This document shows positions 56,701 to 63,083 of a stretch of 64,000 bases of DNA, in pieces. Position 1 is the first letter of the stretch. Every line of letters begins with the position of its first letter. Where the stretch lies: positions 12,936 to 76,935 of the forward strand of contig NZ_QXFM01000139.1 of NCBI RefSeq assembly GCF_003584015.1. The letters are read 5' to 3'. Origin of the DNA: Aurantiacibacter xanthus. GTDB taxonomy: Bacteria; Pseudomonadota; Alphaproteobacteria; Sphingomonadales; Sphingomonadaceae. A program made the translations under genes and the position numbers. A model generated the notes under the pieces. It was not told the DNA's origin. It did no database searches and was given only the letters and a program-made list of their open reading frames with translations.

Positions 56701-58224
56701 TACGGCCTGAGCGGCGTCTTTGCCGGCGACACGGTAACGCTGAACAATCCCGCAGCAGGCGTGTTCGACACCAAGAACGTCGGCACCGGCAAGACCGTCA
56801 GCGTCTCCGGGCTGTCCATCTCCGGCACCGATAGCGGCAACTATGTGCTGGCCTCGGCCAACATCACCGGCGCTATCGGCACGATCACACCCGCGCAGCT
56901 TGTCGTCACCGGCATCAGCGCGTTCGACAAGGTCTACGACGCCACCCGCACTGCCCAGCTCGGCGGTGGCACAGTGACCGGCCTCGGCTCCGACGACGTC
57001 GCGCTGGTAGCGACCGATGCCGAAGGGCTGTTCGATACCCGCAATGTCGGCAGCGACAAGCTTGTCACCGCGACCGGCTACACCCTCGCGGGGGGCGATG
57101 CGGGCAACTATGCCATCGTCCAGCCAAGCCCGGTCACCGCCAGCATCACGCCTGCCACGCTGACCGTTGCAGGCAGCTTCACCGCCCGCGACAAGGTCTA
57201 TGATGCAACGACAGCTGTTGCCATCGACACCACCGGCCTCACGCTGTCGGGCGTTCTCGCCAGCGACAACGTCGAACTCGACATTGTCGATGCCACGGGC
57301 AGCTTCGCCGACAAGAATGTCGGAACGGACAAGACCGTGTCGCTCAGCATCGAGGGCTCGCTCGCGGGGGCCGATGCAGGCAACTATGTCATCGCGGCCG
57401 GCGCGCCCACCGGCCTTGCCGACATCACGCCCTTTGCGCTCGATGTCGTGCTGGCAGGGATCGGCAAGGTCTATGATGGCAATACTGATGCCAACGCCGT
57501 GGTCGAGGGCGACAATCGCTTCGCCGGCGATGACCTGCGCTTCGCCGTCACGGCCAGCTATGCCGACAAGAACGTCGGCACGAACAAGGCTGTGACCGTA
57601 AGCGAGATCGCCCTGACCGGCGCCGATGCGGCCAACTACACGGTTGGCTCGCGCGGCGGCAGCGCCAGCTCGGATATCACGCGGCTCGATAGCGTCGCCT
57701 GGACCGGCGCAGGCGACGGGGTGAACTGGTTTGACCCCGCCAACTGGGCCGGACGCGCGATCCCCGATCTCGCCAACGTCGCCAATGTGATCCTGCCCGC
57801 CGGGGTCATGGTCACCTTCGACACCGCCGCAGCCATTAGTGACGCAGAAACCGATCCGGTCGCACTCGACACGCTCATCGGCACGCTGGATACGGATACG
57901 GTCTTCAGCGCCACCGATAGCGGCCTCACCCTTGTGTCGGGCGAACTCGCAATCGGCGAGCAACTTTCCCTCGACCGGCTGGAGCAGACCGGCGGCACGA
58001 TCGGCGGTGAGGGAACCCTGACCGTTCAGGACAGCGCCCCCCGCACCGACCTGCCGACCGAAGTCGAACAGACGACGACCTTCCTCCAGGTCGCCAACGT
58101 GGTGAAGGGAATTCTCCAGCCCATGAACCGCGATGTCCGGCCCGACGAGATCCGGGCCCTGAGCGAGATCGATCAGCCTTGGCTGCGCGTGCAGGTGGAT
58201 GAAGACGAAGAAGAGGCCGAATAA
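47767..58224 (+). CDS. Giant two-partner-secretion type exoprotein/adhesin with YDG/MBG repeats
   Basis: A ~3485-residue surface or secreted protein. After a signal sequence (SNNRTRKKIALHAGASLSAL ... ALAN) comes a filamentous-haemagglutinin-type TPS domain: GTKAVTIDQHSDRAVINWDDF, FLQPGARSVAVNRITG and INRNGIAFGQ, a variant of the NPNGI motif. Residues ~437-950 are beta-rich and encoded by AT-rich DNA. From ~1110 to ~3305 there are 25 repeats of 80-90 residues with KVYDATR / DTKNVGTGK / DAGNY signatures (YDG/MBG domains). The C terminus is unique and ends in an acidic tail. The ATG at 47767 has GAGG six bases upstream. No TpsB-type transporter gene is in the window. Likely roles are adhesion or biofilm formation. 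Confidence 0.9.
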   Translation: MSNNRTRKKIALHAGASLSALVTVLVAPAALANPQNGQVIRGEASIFGEGTKAVTIDQHSDRAVINWDDFSIGSDEAVTFLQPGARSVAVNRITGQNPSQLMGSLTANGQVVLINRNGIAFGQNARVDAAGLVASTADIDDDAFMAGGNTLRFDSAEPTMADIVVNGSISVKDAGLAAFVAPHVRNDGVIMARMGRVALGAGTGFSLDLYGDGLIKFAPGDEISADIAGDSVQALVENSGQIIAEGGRVLLTAAAARDVVRNSVNVSGLVSAASATRDGGTILLTGPGRIETSGEGLLDVSSDAARGGTVKLLGETVALLDKARIDATGLTGGGEVLMGGNYLGQGPESNADFNLMAPDAIINASATGNGKGGRVILWSNKYTNAWGTILATGGNAGGDGGFVETSSKDVLNMVGTVDAGAPAGAAGTWLLDPGDVTIVNGSTSGTQFYSYTSNYEPSTDSAIPVVNIEYSLNRNNVTIKTGSGDYDINVKYPISWNSSYSLTLIAGRHIITYESISNSGNGGIYLYAAQNAIGTILIRSNISTYGGDINMRAGNDLYGSTTGYRANVIVNADNTSNGVYSRGGDIIIANSSVGAGPEQDPSWVRGTDIRGTVDAGTGDIAIYGYYGYVQSPRSYDVALPIENATIKGRNITIYGKSRAYGTEVNEGVRFYRNVNISASGYLNITGISNNGIGISTWRDGTTNLILYAAGDITLNGITSASSMQAIDLTRYYGSVGQVRIGYDGSNVSAGRITIEGTAPSGLLDLRSQVDIRTTGRYVTISDNGSYLSGIYLSPNTINPSYGYTKITLGGTQTGAITMTGAASWSASDSINWIERGGFYVNSRLTNTASGGDINVFGATGASGDSILNDRLYAQYGSINIYSGFNTAGSSYSGYTGKVSFSGYQQQARDDIIVRARGGIAINSGATFYTSTGDIRLSTENSGSFYYNASSSALSAAGRWIVYSTSPNNTTFGNLVSGNDAVWNQSTYSTLISELSSKSITGKRFAFSTLPDSSGGYYVETFDAPDKTYGTSLPSSTSSSTYKIYGSSLGTNPGANSAYVLADMPGVFTVTTNSPGYATKANVGTHVISGTGPSTFNGQSVTYRNYGRVAVVPRAVTLTGSQVYDGTRTVRGQSLSVTNLVSGDTVTVSGSAGNAVSSKNIGTRSLSSLSGLSLSNSNYTLSGGSGSITITRATITASLAGTVEKVYNANRNATLAAGNYSLSGIANGDIVSLNNPSSGTYNTKDVGSDKAVSVSGLSISGTDAGNYQLASSSITGNVGTITQATLTASLTDAVTRTYDATTDATLAAKNYDLAGIVSGDTVTLNNPTTGTYDTKNVGTGKTISVTGLAISGADAGNYQLAADTITGTIGEITKATLTASLTGAVTRTYDASTDAALAAGNYSVSGILSDDIVTLNNPTAGSFDTKNVGTGKTITVSGLTLADTDAGNYQLAATSITGDIGAITQAQLAVTNVTAANKVYDATLTASLSGGTVAALGTDLVSLVTTGATGAFASKDVGTGKAVTATGYTLTGTDADNYAIVQPIGLTADITRASLAVTDVIVANKIYDTTRNATLSGGAVAALGTDAITLVNTEAVGLFDTKNVGTDKTVTATGYTLTGTDAGNYTIVQPTGLTASITPAQLAVTDVTAANKVYDATLTATLSGGTVTALGTDTVSLVTTGATGAFATKDVGTGKAVTATGYTLTGTDAANYALVQPTGLSADITRALLAVTGVTAANRTYDATRTATLNGGAVSALGTDLVTLVSAGATGLFDTRNVGTDKTVTATGYTLTGTDADNYTIVQPTGLTASIAQAQLAVTGVTAASKVYDATLTATLSGGTVAALGTDTVSLVTTGATGAFATKDVGTGKAVTATGYTLTGTDAANYAIIQPTGLVADITRAQLTVTGVEVASRVYDTTRNATLSGGKVTGFDADDVALVIDNASALFNSKDVGVDKAVTAIDYALSGADAGNYTIVQPIGLTASITPAQLAVTGVTAANKVYDTTRSATLSGGSISALGTDVVTLVTTGAAGLFDTRLAGANKSVVATGYTLTGNDAHNYAIVQPTGLTANITRAQLTVTGVTAANKVYDATRSATLSGGEVTALGSDTVSLVRSDAAGLFNSRHVGIGKAITVTGYALTGADAANYTVVQPTSLTASITPAPINVTGVTVASRVYDTTRNATLSGGAVAGFDADDVSLVIDNASALFATKDVGSDKAVTATGYTLAGVDAGNYSIVLPTDLTASITQAQLAVTGVNAANKVYDTTRNATLSGGSVSALGTDLVTLVSSGAVGLFDSRTVGTNKAVTATGYTLSGNDAHNYAIVQPTGLSANITRAQLTVTGITAADKVYDASRTAALSGGTVTALGTDLVTLVSSGAAGLFDTRHAGANKAVAVTGYTLTGADAGNYAIVQPTGLTASITPAQLSVTGVSVASRAYNATRNAALSGGTVAALGADTVTLVTTDAVGEFDTRHVGTDKAVAATGYALTGADAGNYTIVQPTGLTASISQATITASLTGTASKVYDANRGAALAAGNYGLSGVFAGDTVTLNNPAAATYDSKDVGTGKTVSVTGLALGGTHGGNYVLASNSISGNIGTITRAQLAVTSVTAANKVYDATRTATLSGGTVTAFGTDSVSLVTTGAAGLFDSRHAGANKVVAATGYSLTGADAGNYTIVQPTGLTASITPAQLLVTGVTAANKVYDATRSATLSGGTVTQLGTDAVTLVSTGAAGLFDSRHVGNGKTVTATGYTLTGADAGNYTIVQPTGLTASISQATITASLTGTASKVYDANRGAALAAGNYSLSGVFAGDTVALNNPAEGTYDSKDVGTGKTISVSGLAIAGTDAGNYVLASGSITGNIGTITRASLAVTDVVVASKVYDATRSAALSGGSVAALGTDNVTLVSTGAAGLFDTRHVGTNKTVTATGYTLTGADAGNYTIVQPTGLTASISQATITASLTGTAAKVYDASRNATLAAANYGLSGVFAGDTVTLNNPAAGVFDTKNVGTGKTVSVSGLSISGTDSGNYVLASANITGAIGTITPAQLVVTGISAFDKVYDATRTAQLGGGTVTGLGSDDVALVATDAEGLFDTRNVGSDKLVTATGYTLAGGDAGNYAIVQPSPVTASITPATLTVAGSFTARDKVYDATTAVAIDTTGLTLSGVLASDNVELDIVDATGSFADKNVGTDKTVSLSIEGSLAGADAGNYVIAAGAPTGLADITPFALDVVLAGIGKVYDGNTDANAVVEGDNRFAGDDLRFAVTASYADKNVGTNKAVTVSEIALTGADAANYTVGSRGGSASSDITRLDSVAWTGAGDGVNWFDPANWAGRAIPDLANVANVILPAGVMVTFDTAAAISDAETDPVALDTLIGTLDTDTVFSATDSGLTLVSGELAIGEQLSLDRLEQTGGTIGGEGTLTVQDSAPRTDLPTEVEQTTTFLQVANVVKGILQPMNRDVRPDEIRALSEIDQPWLRVQVDEDEEEAE
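49100..50600 (+). other. AT-rich central segment of the exoprotein gene
   Basis: Within one uninterrupted reading frame, base and codon use change abruptly: codons such as ATA, AGA, TTA and AAT become common between about 49130 and 49900, then composition rises slowly back to the GC-rich norm by about 50600. The encoded sequence (GGIYLYAAQNAIGTILIRSN, GGDINMRAGNDLYGS) is still beta-helix-like. This points to a mosaic gene in which the central domain was acquired from a lower-GC source. Boundaries are approximate because they were judged by eye. Confidence 0.7.
51100..57680 (+). repeat. Array of 25 coding YDG/MBG repeats
   Basis: Twenty-five consecutive units of roughly 240-270 bp were counted by their KVYDA-type motif. 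Two subtypes are clear. Type A units begin ATITASLTGTASKVYDANR and carry NNPAAGTYDSKDVGTGK. Type B units begin AQLAVTGVTAANKVYDATR and carry a LSGGTVxALGTDxVTLV segment and NYTIVQPTGLTASI. Units 2-4, 17, 20 and 22 are type A; most others are type B, and the first, 24th and 25th are divergent. Protein sequences of some units are almost identical while their DNA differs at many third positions, with shared identical blocks of about 40-70 bp. Confidence 0.85.
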
Positions 58225-58279
58225 GCAGGCCAAAGCCGGTTGGCCGCAGGATCGCCGCGCCAACCGGCTGTCGTCGCGT

Positions 58280-58399
58280 TTACGCTGCTCCGCCCAGCAA
58301 CGACCAGACCAACAACAACGAGGTCACGAAGAACCCCAGGCCGCCAGCGGCAAGGGCATCGCGATGAACATACCACCATGGGTCACTATCCGAGTTCAT
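58280..58399 (-). CDS. Small single-span membrane protein at the end of the RND operon
   Basis: A 39-residue peptide: an N-terminal polar part MNSDSDPWWYVHRDALAA followed by one hydrophobic segment rich in Gly, Phe, Leu and Val (GGLGFFVTSLLLVWSLLG) and a stop. The ATG at 58399 overlaps the end of the outer-membrane factor gene and has GGAG seven bases upstream. Codon use is normal for the organism. It could be a small accessory subunit of the efflux pump, as small single-span proteins are known to bind some RND pumps, but this is inference from position. Confidence 0.6.
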   Translation of the reverse strand: MNSDSDPWWYVHRDALAAGGLGFFVTSLLLVWSLLGGAA

Positions 58400-59822
58400 C
58401 GGTGCTCTCCGCAGCGCCTGACCACCCGCCGCCCAGCGCGCGGAACACCGCGATCTGCTGGCGCGAGACATCCGCATCCTGATCGGCCAGGTCGGCCCGC
58501 GCCTCGGCAAGCGTGCGTTCGGCATCGAGCGTCTCCAGCGAATTGATCAGCCCCTCGCGATTCTGCGCCCGTACGATACGCGCGGCATGCTCGGCGGCCT
58601 CAACGGCCTCGACCAGAATGCGCCGCCGTTCGAGCGAACGCGCATAGCCCGACAGGGCCGTCTCTGCCTCTTGCAGGGCATTGAGCACCGTACCATCGAA
58701 GGCGGCCAGCGATCCGGCGGCATCGGCCTCGGCAGCGTCGATGCGGGCGTGGACCGGCTCGCGATTGGGAAAGGCCCAGTCGATCAGCGGGCCGAGCAGG
58801 AAATTCAGCGGACCGCCGGTGAACAGGTCCCCCACATTGGCCGCGCGCGATCCGACCGATCCGCCCAGCGTGATGCGCGGGTAGAGATCGGCGCGGGCGA
58901 CACCGATCCGGGCACCATCGGCCAGCGCCCGCTGCTCGGCCGCGCGCACGTCGGGGCGGCGGGCGAGAAGCTGCGTTCCGTCGCCCACGGGTAGCGGCAC
59001 GGTAATCTCCAGCGGCACGTTGCGATCACCAATCCCCGAGGGTAGCGCAGCAGGCGCACGGCCCGTCAGCGTGGCGAGTGCGAACAGCGCCGCGCGGCGC
59101 TGCGCCTCGATGGCGGGAATGGTGGCGGCGCGCTGCTTAAGCAGGCTCTCGATCCGCGCCACGGCCAGCCCGTCGGTATAGCCGGCCTGATGCCGCACCC
59201 GCGTCAGCCGCAAGCTGTCCTCGAGCAGATCGACGATAGATTGCGCCACCCGCAGCCGTGCAGCAGCGCTGGCGGCATCGGCATAGGCGCGGGTGGTATC
59301 GGCCACCACCATCACCCGCACCCCTTCCGCATCGGCCCGCGCCGCCGCGACATCGCCGCGCGCTGCCGCCACCCCGCTGCTCACCCGGCCGAACAGGTCG
59401 ACCTCGTAGGCAACCTCGGCGCCAATCGAGAACTGGCCGCCGTCGCGGTCCTGCCCCGGCGGGGTCTGGGCCTCCGCGGTGCGGCCATATCCGCCTGAGG
59501 CGTTCAGCCCCACTTGCGGCAGCCGGTCCGACTGCGCCCCGCGCAAGGCAGCCCGCGCCCGCGCGATCCGGGCGACCGACTGGCGGATGTCGGTATTCGC
59601 GGCCAGAGCATCGGCGACCAGTCCGTCAAGCACCGGATCGCGATAGAGCTGCCACCAGTTCTCGGGCAGCGGCGCCGGGCTGACGACCTCGGCCTCGGCG
59701 GAAAGAAAGGGGCCGGTTTCCACATCGGGGGTAGGGGTTAAGGCGATGCGGTCCGGCCCCGCCGCGCAGGCCGCCAGGGCCAGCGCGGAAACGGCGGAAA
59801 CGAGGAGATTGCGGAAGGTCAT
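58386..59822 (-). CDS. RND efflux outer-membrane factor lipoprotein (NodT/OprM family)
   Basis: A 478-residue outer-membrane channel of a tripartite efflux pump. The N terminus is a lipoprotein signal with lipobox ALAAC. Two repeated TolC-type halves are visible: NWWQLYRDPVLDGLVADALAANTDIRQSVARIARARA in the first and RRPDVRAAEQRALADGARIGVARADLYPRITLGGSVG in the second, followed by a coiled-coil-like region with LNALQEAETALSGYARSLERR. ATG at 59822 was chosen from the lipobox. It lies 11 bp after the pump gene on the same strand. The exported substrate is not known from sequence. Confidence 0.93.
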   Translation of the reverse strand: MTFRNLLVSAVSALALAACAAGPDRIALTPTPDVETGPFLSAEAEVVSPAPLPENWWQLYRDPVLDGLVADALAANTDIRQSVARIARARAALRGAQSDRLPQVGLNASGGYGRTAEAQTPPGQDRDGGQFSIGAEVAYEVDLFGRVSSGVAAARGDVAAARADAEGVRVMVVADTTRAYADAASAAARLRVAQSIVDLLEDSLRLTRVRHQAGYTDGLAVARIESLLKQRAATIPAIEAQRRAALFALATLTGRAPAALPSGIGDRNVPLEITVPLPVGDGTQLLARRPDVRAAEQRALADGARIGVARADLYPRITLGGSVGSRAANVGDLFTGGPLNFLLGPLIDWAFPNREPVHARIDAAEADAAGSLAAFDGTVLNALQEAETALSGYARSLERRRILVEAVEAAEHAARIVRAQNREGLINSLETLDAERTLAEARADLADQDADVSRQQIAVFRALGGGWSGAAESTDELG

Positions 59823-59833
59823 GAGCGATGCTC

Positions 59834-62800
59834 CTATTCGGCCGGCTGCACGGCGGGCGCTGCGCCGCGAGCACGGCGGGGGCCGCGCAGCGATGCAAGC
59901 CGGTCGCCAAGCGCGCGGCAGACAACGTAGAAAGTCGGCGTGAAGACGAGCCCGAACCCGGTCACGCCGAGCATGCCGAAGCACACCGCCGTACCCAGCG
60001 CCTGCCGCAGCTCGGCCCCCGCTCCGCTCGCGATCACCAGTGGCACGGAGCCGAGGATGAAGGCAAAGCTGGTCATCAGGATCGGGCGCAGGCGGGTGCG
60101 CGCGGCCTCGATGGCGGCATCGATCGGCGACAACCCGTGCAATGCCTCACCCTGCCGGGCAAACTCGACGATCAGGATCGCGTTCTTCGCCGACAGCGCG
60201 ATCAGCACGACAAGGCCGATCTGGGTCAGGACATTGTTGTCCATCCCCATCACGTTCACCCCGATCATCGCCGCCAGCAGGCACATCGGCACGATCAGGA
60301 TGATCGCCAGCGGCATGATCAGGCTCTCGTACTGCGCCGCCAGCACCAGGAAGACGAGCAGCACCGCGAGGCCAAAGACATAAATCGCAGTGTTGCCGGT
60401 GTTCGCCTGCTGGAAGGCGATGTCGGTCCATTCGGTCGAATAGCCCTGCGGCACCGTTTCGGACGCGACCTTCTCCATCGTCACCAGCGACTGGCCGGTC
60501 GAGCTGGTCGGCGCGGTGTCACCGTCGATGGCCACGGCAGGCGCAAGGTTGTAGCGGCTGACGCGGTAGGGGCCGGTGGTGTCGGTTACGGTCGCCAGCG
60601 AGCCAAGCGGAACCATCGCCCCGCTGTTCGAGCGGGTATAGAGGTTGCCGATATCGCTGACATCGTCGCGGTAGCCCGCATCGGCCTGCGCGGTGACACG
60701 GTAGGTCCGCCCCAGCAGGTTGAAGTCGTTGATGAAGGCGCTGCCGAGATAGACCGAGAGCGTATCGAAAATGTCGCTCGGGGCGACGCCGAGCAGCTGC
60801 GCCTTGTCGCGGTCGATATCGGCCTTCACGCGCGGCGTGCCGGTGTCGAAGAAGGTGTAGACCCCGGCCAGCCCTTCCTGCTGGTTGGCCTCCGCGATCA
60901 CGGCATAGGCCACCTCCTGCAGCTTGCGATAACCCGCGCCCGAATTGTCCTTCAGCATCATGCGGAAACCGCCTGCCGAGCCGATGCCCTGAATGACCGG
61001 AGGCTTCACCAGCATCAGCCGCGCCTCGGTGATGTCGGCGGTGGCCGCCTGCGCCCTGGCGATCAGTTCGTCGACCGAACGGCCATTGCCCTGACGCTCC
61101 TCGAAGTCATCGAGCACCCAGTAAGCGGCGGCAGAGCTGGCGGACTGGGTCTGGGTCGTGCCGTCGAAGCCCGACAGCATGATCCCGCCCCTGACGCCCT
61201 CGATGGGCAGCACCCGTTCGGCAACCTTCTTCATCACCGCGTCGGTCCGCGTGGTGGACGAGCCCGGAGGCAGCTGGATGACCGAGACGAAATAGCCCTG
61301 GTCCTGCTGCGGGATGAAGCCGGTCGGCGTGGCGGCCAGCGTGAGGCCGGTTAGCCCGATCAGCACACCGTAGGCGAGCATCATCCGCCGCGGCATCGCA
61401 ACCAGCCGCCCGGTCAGGCGCGCATAGCTTTCGCTGAAGCGCTCGAAGCCTGTATTGAACTTCTCGCCCGCGCGATCGATCGCCTTGCGCCAGCGCGGCG
61501 CATCTTCAGGCAGGTGCTGGTGAGGCTTGAGCAGCAGCGCCGACAGCGCCGGCGACAGGGTGAGCGACACGAACAGCGAGATGATGGTCGCCGCCGAGAT
61601 GGTGACCGCGAACTGCTTGTAGAACTCGCCGGAAAGGCCGCCCATGAACAGCGTCGGCACGAACACCGCGCAGAGCACGAGCACGATGGCGATCAGCGCC
61701 GTGCCCACCTCGTCCATCGAACGCCGCGCGGCTTCGAGCGGGCTGAGGCCAGCCTCAAGGTTACGCTCGACATTCTCGACCACGACGATGGCGTCGTCGA
61801 CGACGATACCAATGGCCAGAACCAGCCCGAACAGCGACAGGTTGTTGAGCGAATAACCGAGCATTGCCAGCACAGCAAAGGTGCCGACCAGCGAGATCGG
61901 GATAGCGAGGACCGGAATGATCGAAGCGCGCGCCTTCTGCAGGAACACGACGATCACCAGCACCACCAGCACCACCGCTTCCAGCAGCGTGTGCAGCACG
62001 GCGTCGATACTCTTGGCGATAAATTCGGTCGGGTTGTAAACGATGCGGTATTCGAGGCCCTGCGGAAAATCCGCCGACAGCTCCGCCATCACCGCCTTCA
62101 CGCCCTCCGCCGCATCAAGCGCGTTGGAGCCGGGCTTCTGATAAATCGGCAGGATCACCGAATCGGTGTCGTTGAGATAGGACGAGGTCGCATAGTCGGC
62201 CGCGCCGATCTCCACCCGCGCCACGTCGCTGACGCGGATCTGGCGTCCCTGTTCGTCGGTACGGATCACCACCTCGCCGAACTGCTCAGGGCTGGTGAAG
62301 CGCCCCTGCGTCTCGACATTGAGCTGGAAAGCAGAATCGGGGCTCGGCTGCTGGCCGAGTGTGCCGGCAGCAACCTGCACGTTCTGCGCCCGCAGCGCGC
62401 CGACGATGTCGCCGCCCGTCAGGCCCAGCGCAGCCGCGCGGCCCGGATCGATCCACACCCGCATCGCCAGTTCGCGCTGGCCGAACAGCTGCACATCGCC
62501 CACCCCTTCAAGCCGCGCGATCCGGTCCTTGATCCGGGTCTGGGCATAGTTCGAGATATATTCGCGGTCGAGCGAAGCATCGGGCGAGATCAGATTGACC
62601 ACCATCAGGAAGTCGGGCGTGGTCTTGCGGGTAACGATGCCGAGCCGCCGCACCTCTTCGGGCAGGCGCGCTTCGGCAATCGCCACGCGGTTCTGCACCA
62701 GCACCTGCGCCTCGTCGAGGTCGGTCCCCTGGGCGAAGGTGACGGTGATCGTCATCCGCCCGTCACCGGTGGACTCGCTCGATTGGTAAAGCATGCCATC

Positions 62801-63022
62801 GACGCCGTTGATCTCCTGCTCGATCGGATTGGCGACGGTGTCGGCCACCGTCTCGGCCGAGGCGCCGGGATAGCTTGCGGTGACGGTGACAGTCGGCGGG
62901 ACGATGTCCGGGTACTGGCTGATCGGCAGGAAGAAGTAGGAAATCGCGCCGACCAGCGTGACCAGCACCGCAAGGACGCTGGCAAAGATCGGCCGATCGA
63001 TGAAGAAACGGGAAAGTGTCAT
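59834..63022 (-). CDS. RND efflux pump inner-membrane transporter (HAE1/AcrB type)
   Basis: A 1062-residue proton-driven exporter. It starts MTLSRFFIDRPIFASVLAVL, typical of AcrB-type proteins, has the paired aspartates of the proton relay in LAIGIVVDDAIVVVENVER, GLSGEFYKQFAVTISAATIIS after it, the porter-domain segments GVGDVQLFGQRELAMRVWIDP and PPGSSTTRTDAVMKKV, and a C-terminal membrane domain with VVLIALSAKNAILIVEFA. Length and twelve-span layout are complete. The start at 63022 is set by these residues. It lies between the adaptor and outer-membrane factor genes. Confidence 0.96.
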   Translation of the reverse strand: MTLSRFFIDRPIFASVLAVLVTLVGAISYFFLPISQYPDIVPPTVTVTASYPGASAETVADTVANPIEQEINGVDGMLYQSSESTGDGRMTITVTFAQGTDLDEAQVLVQNRVAIAEARLPEEVRRLGIVTRKTTPDFLMVVNLISPDASLDREYISNYAQTRIKDRIARLEGVGDVQLFGQRELAMRVWIDPGRAAALGLTGGDIVGALRAQNVQVAAGTLGQQPSPDSAFQLNVETQGRFTSPEQFGEVVIRTDEQGRQIRVSDVARVEIGAADYATSSYLNDTDSVILPIYQKPGSNALDAAEGVKAVMAELSADFPQGLEYRIVYNPTEFIAKSIDAVLHTLLEAVVLVVLVIVVFLQKARASIIPVLAIPISLVGTFAVLAMLGYSLNNLSLFGLVLAIGIVVDDAIVVVENVERNLEAGLSPLEAARRSMDEVGTALIAIVLVLCAVFVPTLFMGGLSGEFYKQFAVTISAATIISLFVSLTLSPALSALLLKPHQHLPEDAPRWRKAIDRAGEKFNTGFERFSESYARLTGRLVAMPRRMMLAYGVLIGLTGLTLAATPTGFIPQQDQGYFVSVIQLPPGSSTTRTDAVMKKVAERVLPIEGVRGGIMLSGFDGTTQTQSASSAAAYWVLDDFEERQGNGRSVDELIARAQAATADITEARLMLVKPPVIQGIGSAGGFRMMLKDNSGAGYRKLQEVAYAVIAEANQQEGLAGVYTFFDTGTPRVKADIDRDKAQLLGVAPSDIFDTLSVYLGSAFINDFNLLGRTYRVTAQADAGYRDDVSDIGNLYTRSNSGAMVPLGSLATVTDTTGPYRVSRYNLAPAVAIDGDTAPTSSTGQSLVTMEKVASETVPQGYSTEWTDIAFQQANTGNTAIYVFGLAVLLVFLVLAAQYESLIMPLAIILIVPMCLLAAMIGVNVMGMDNNVLTQIGLVVLIALSAKNAILIVEFARQGEALHGLSPIDAAIEAARTRLRPILMTSFAFILGSVPLVIASGAGAELRQALGTAVCFGMLGVTGFGLVFTPTFYVVCRALGDRLASLRGPRRARGAAPAVQPAE

Positions 63023-63083
63023 GGACGCACTCCGGGCGTGAATTGGGGCGTGTATCGGGGCCGAGGCCAGCCGTGCGCGCGGC

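Noticed and set aside
51100-57680. Regular repeats considered as a CRISPR array
   Set aside because: The units are about 260 bp, fully coding in one frame and have no unique spacers.
53593-58263. 1556-codon open frame antisense to the exoprotein gene
   Set aside because: It exists because the GC-rich repeats lack stops in this antisense frame. Its sequence is a repetitive Gly/Ala/Arg/Asp mixture without domains, start signal or ribosome site.
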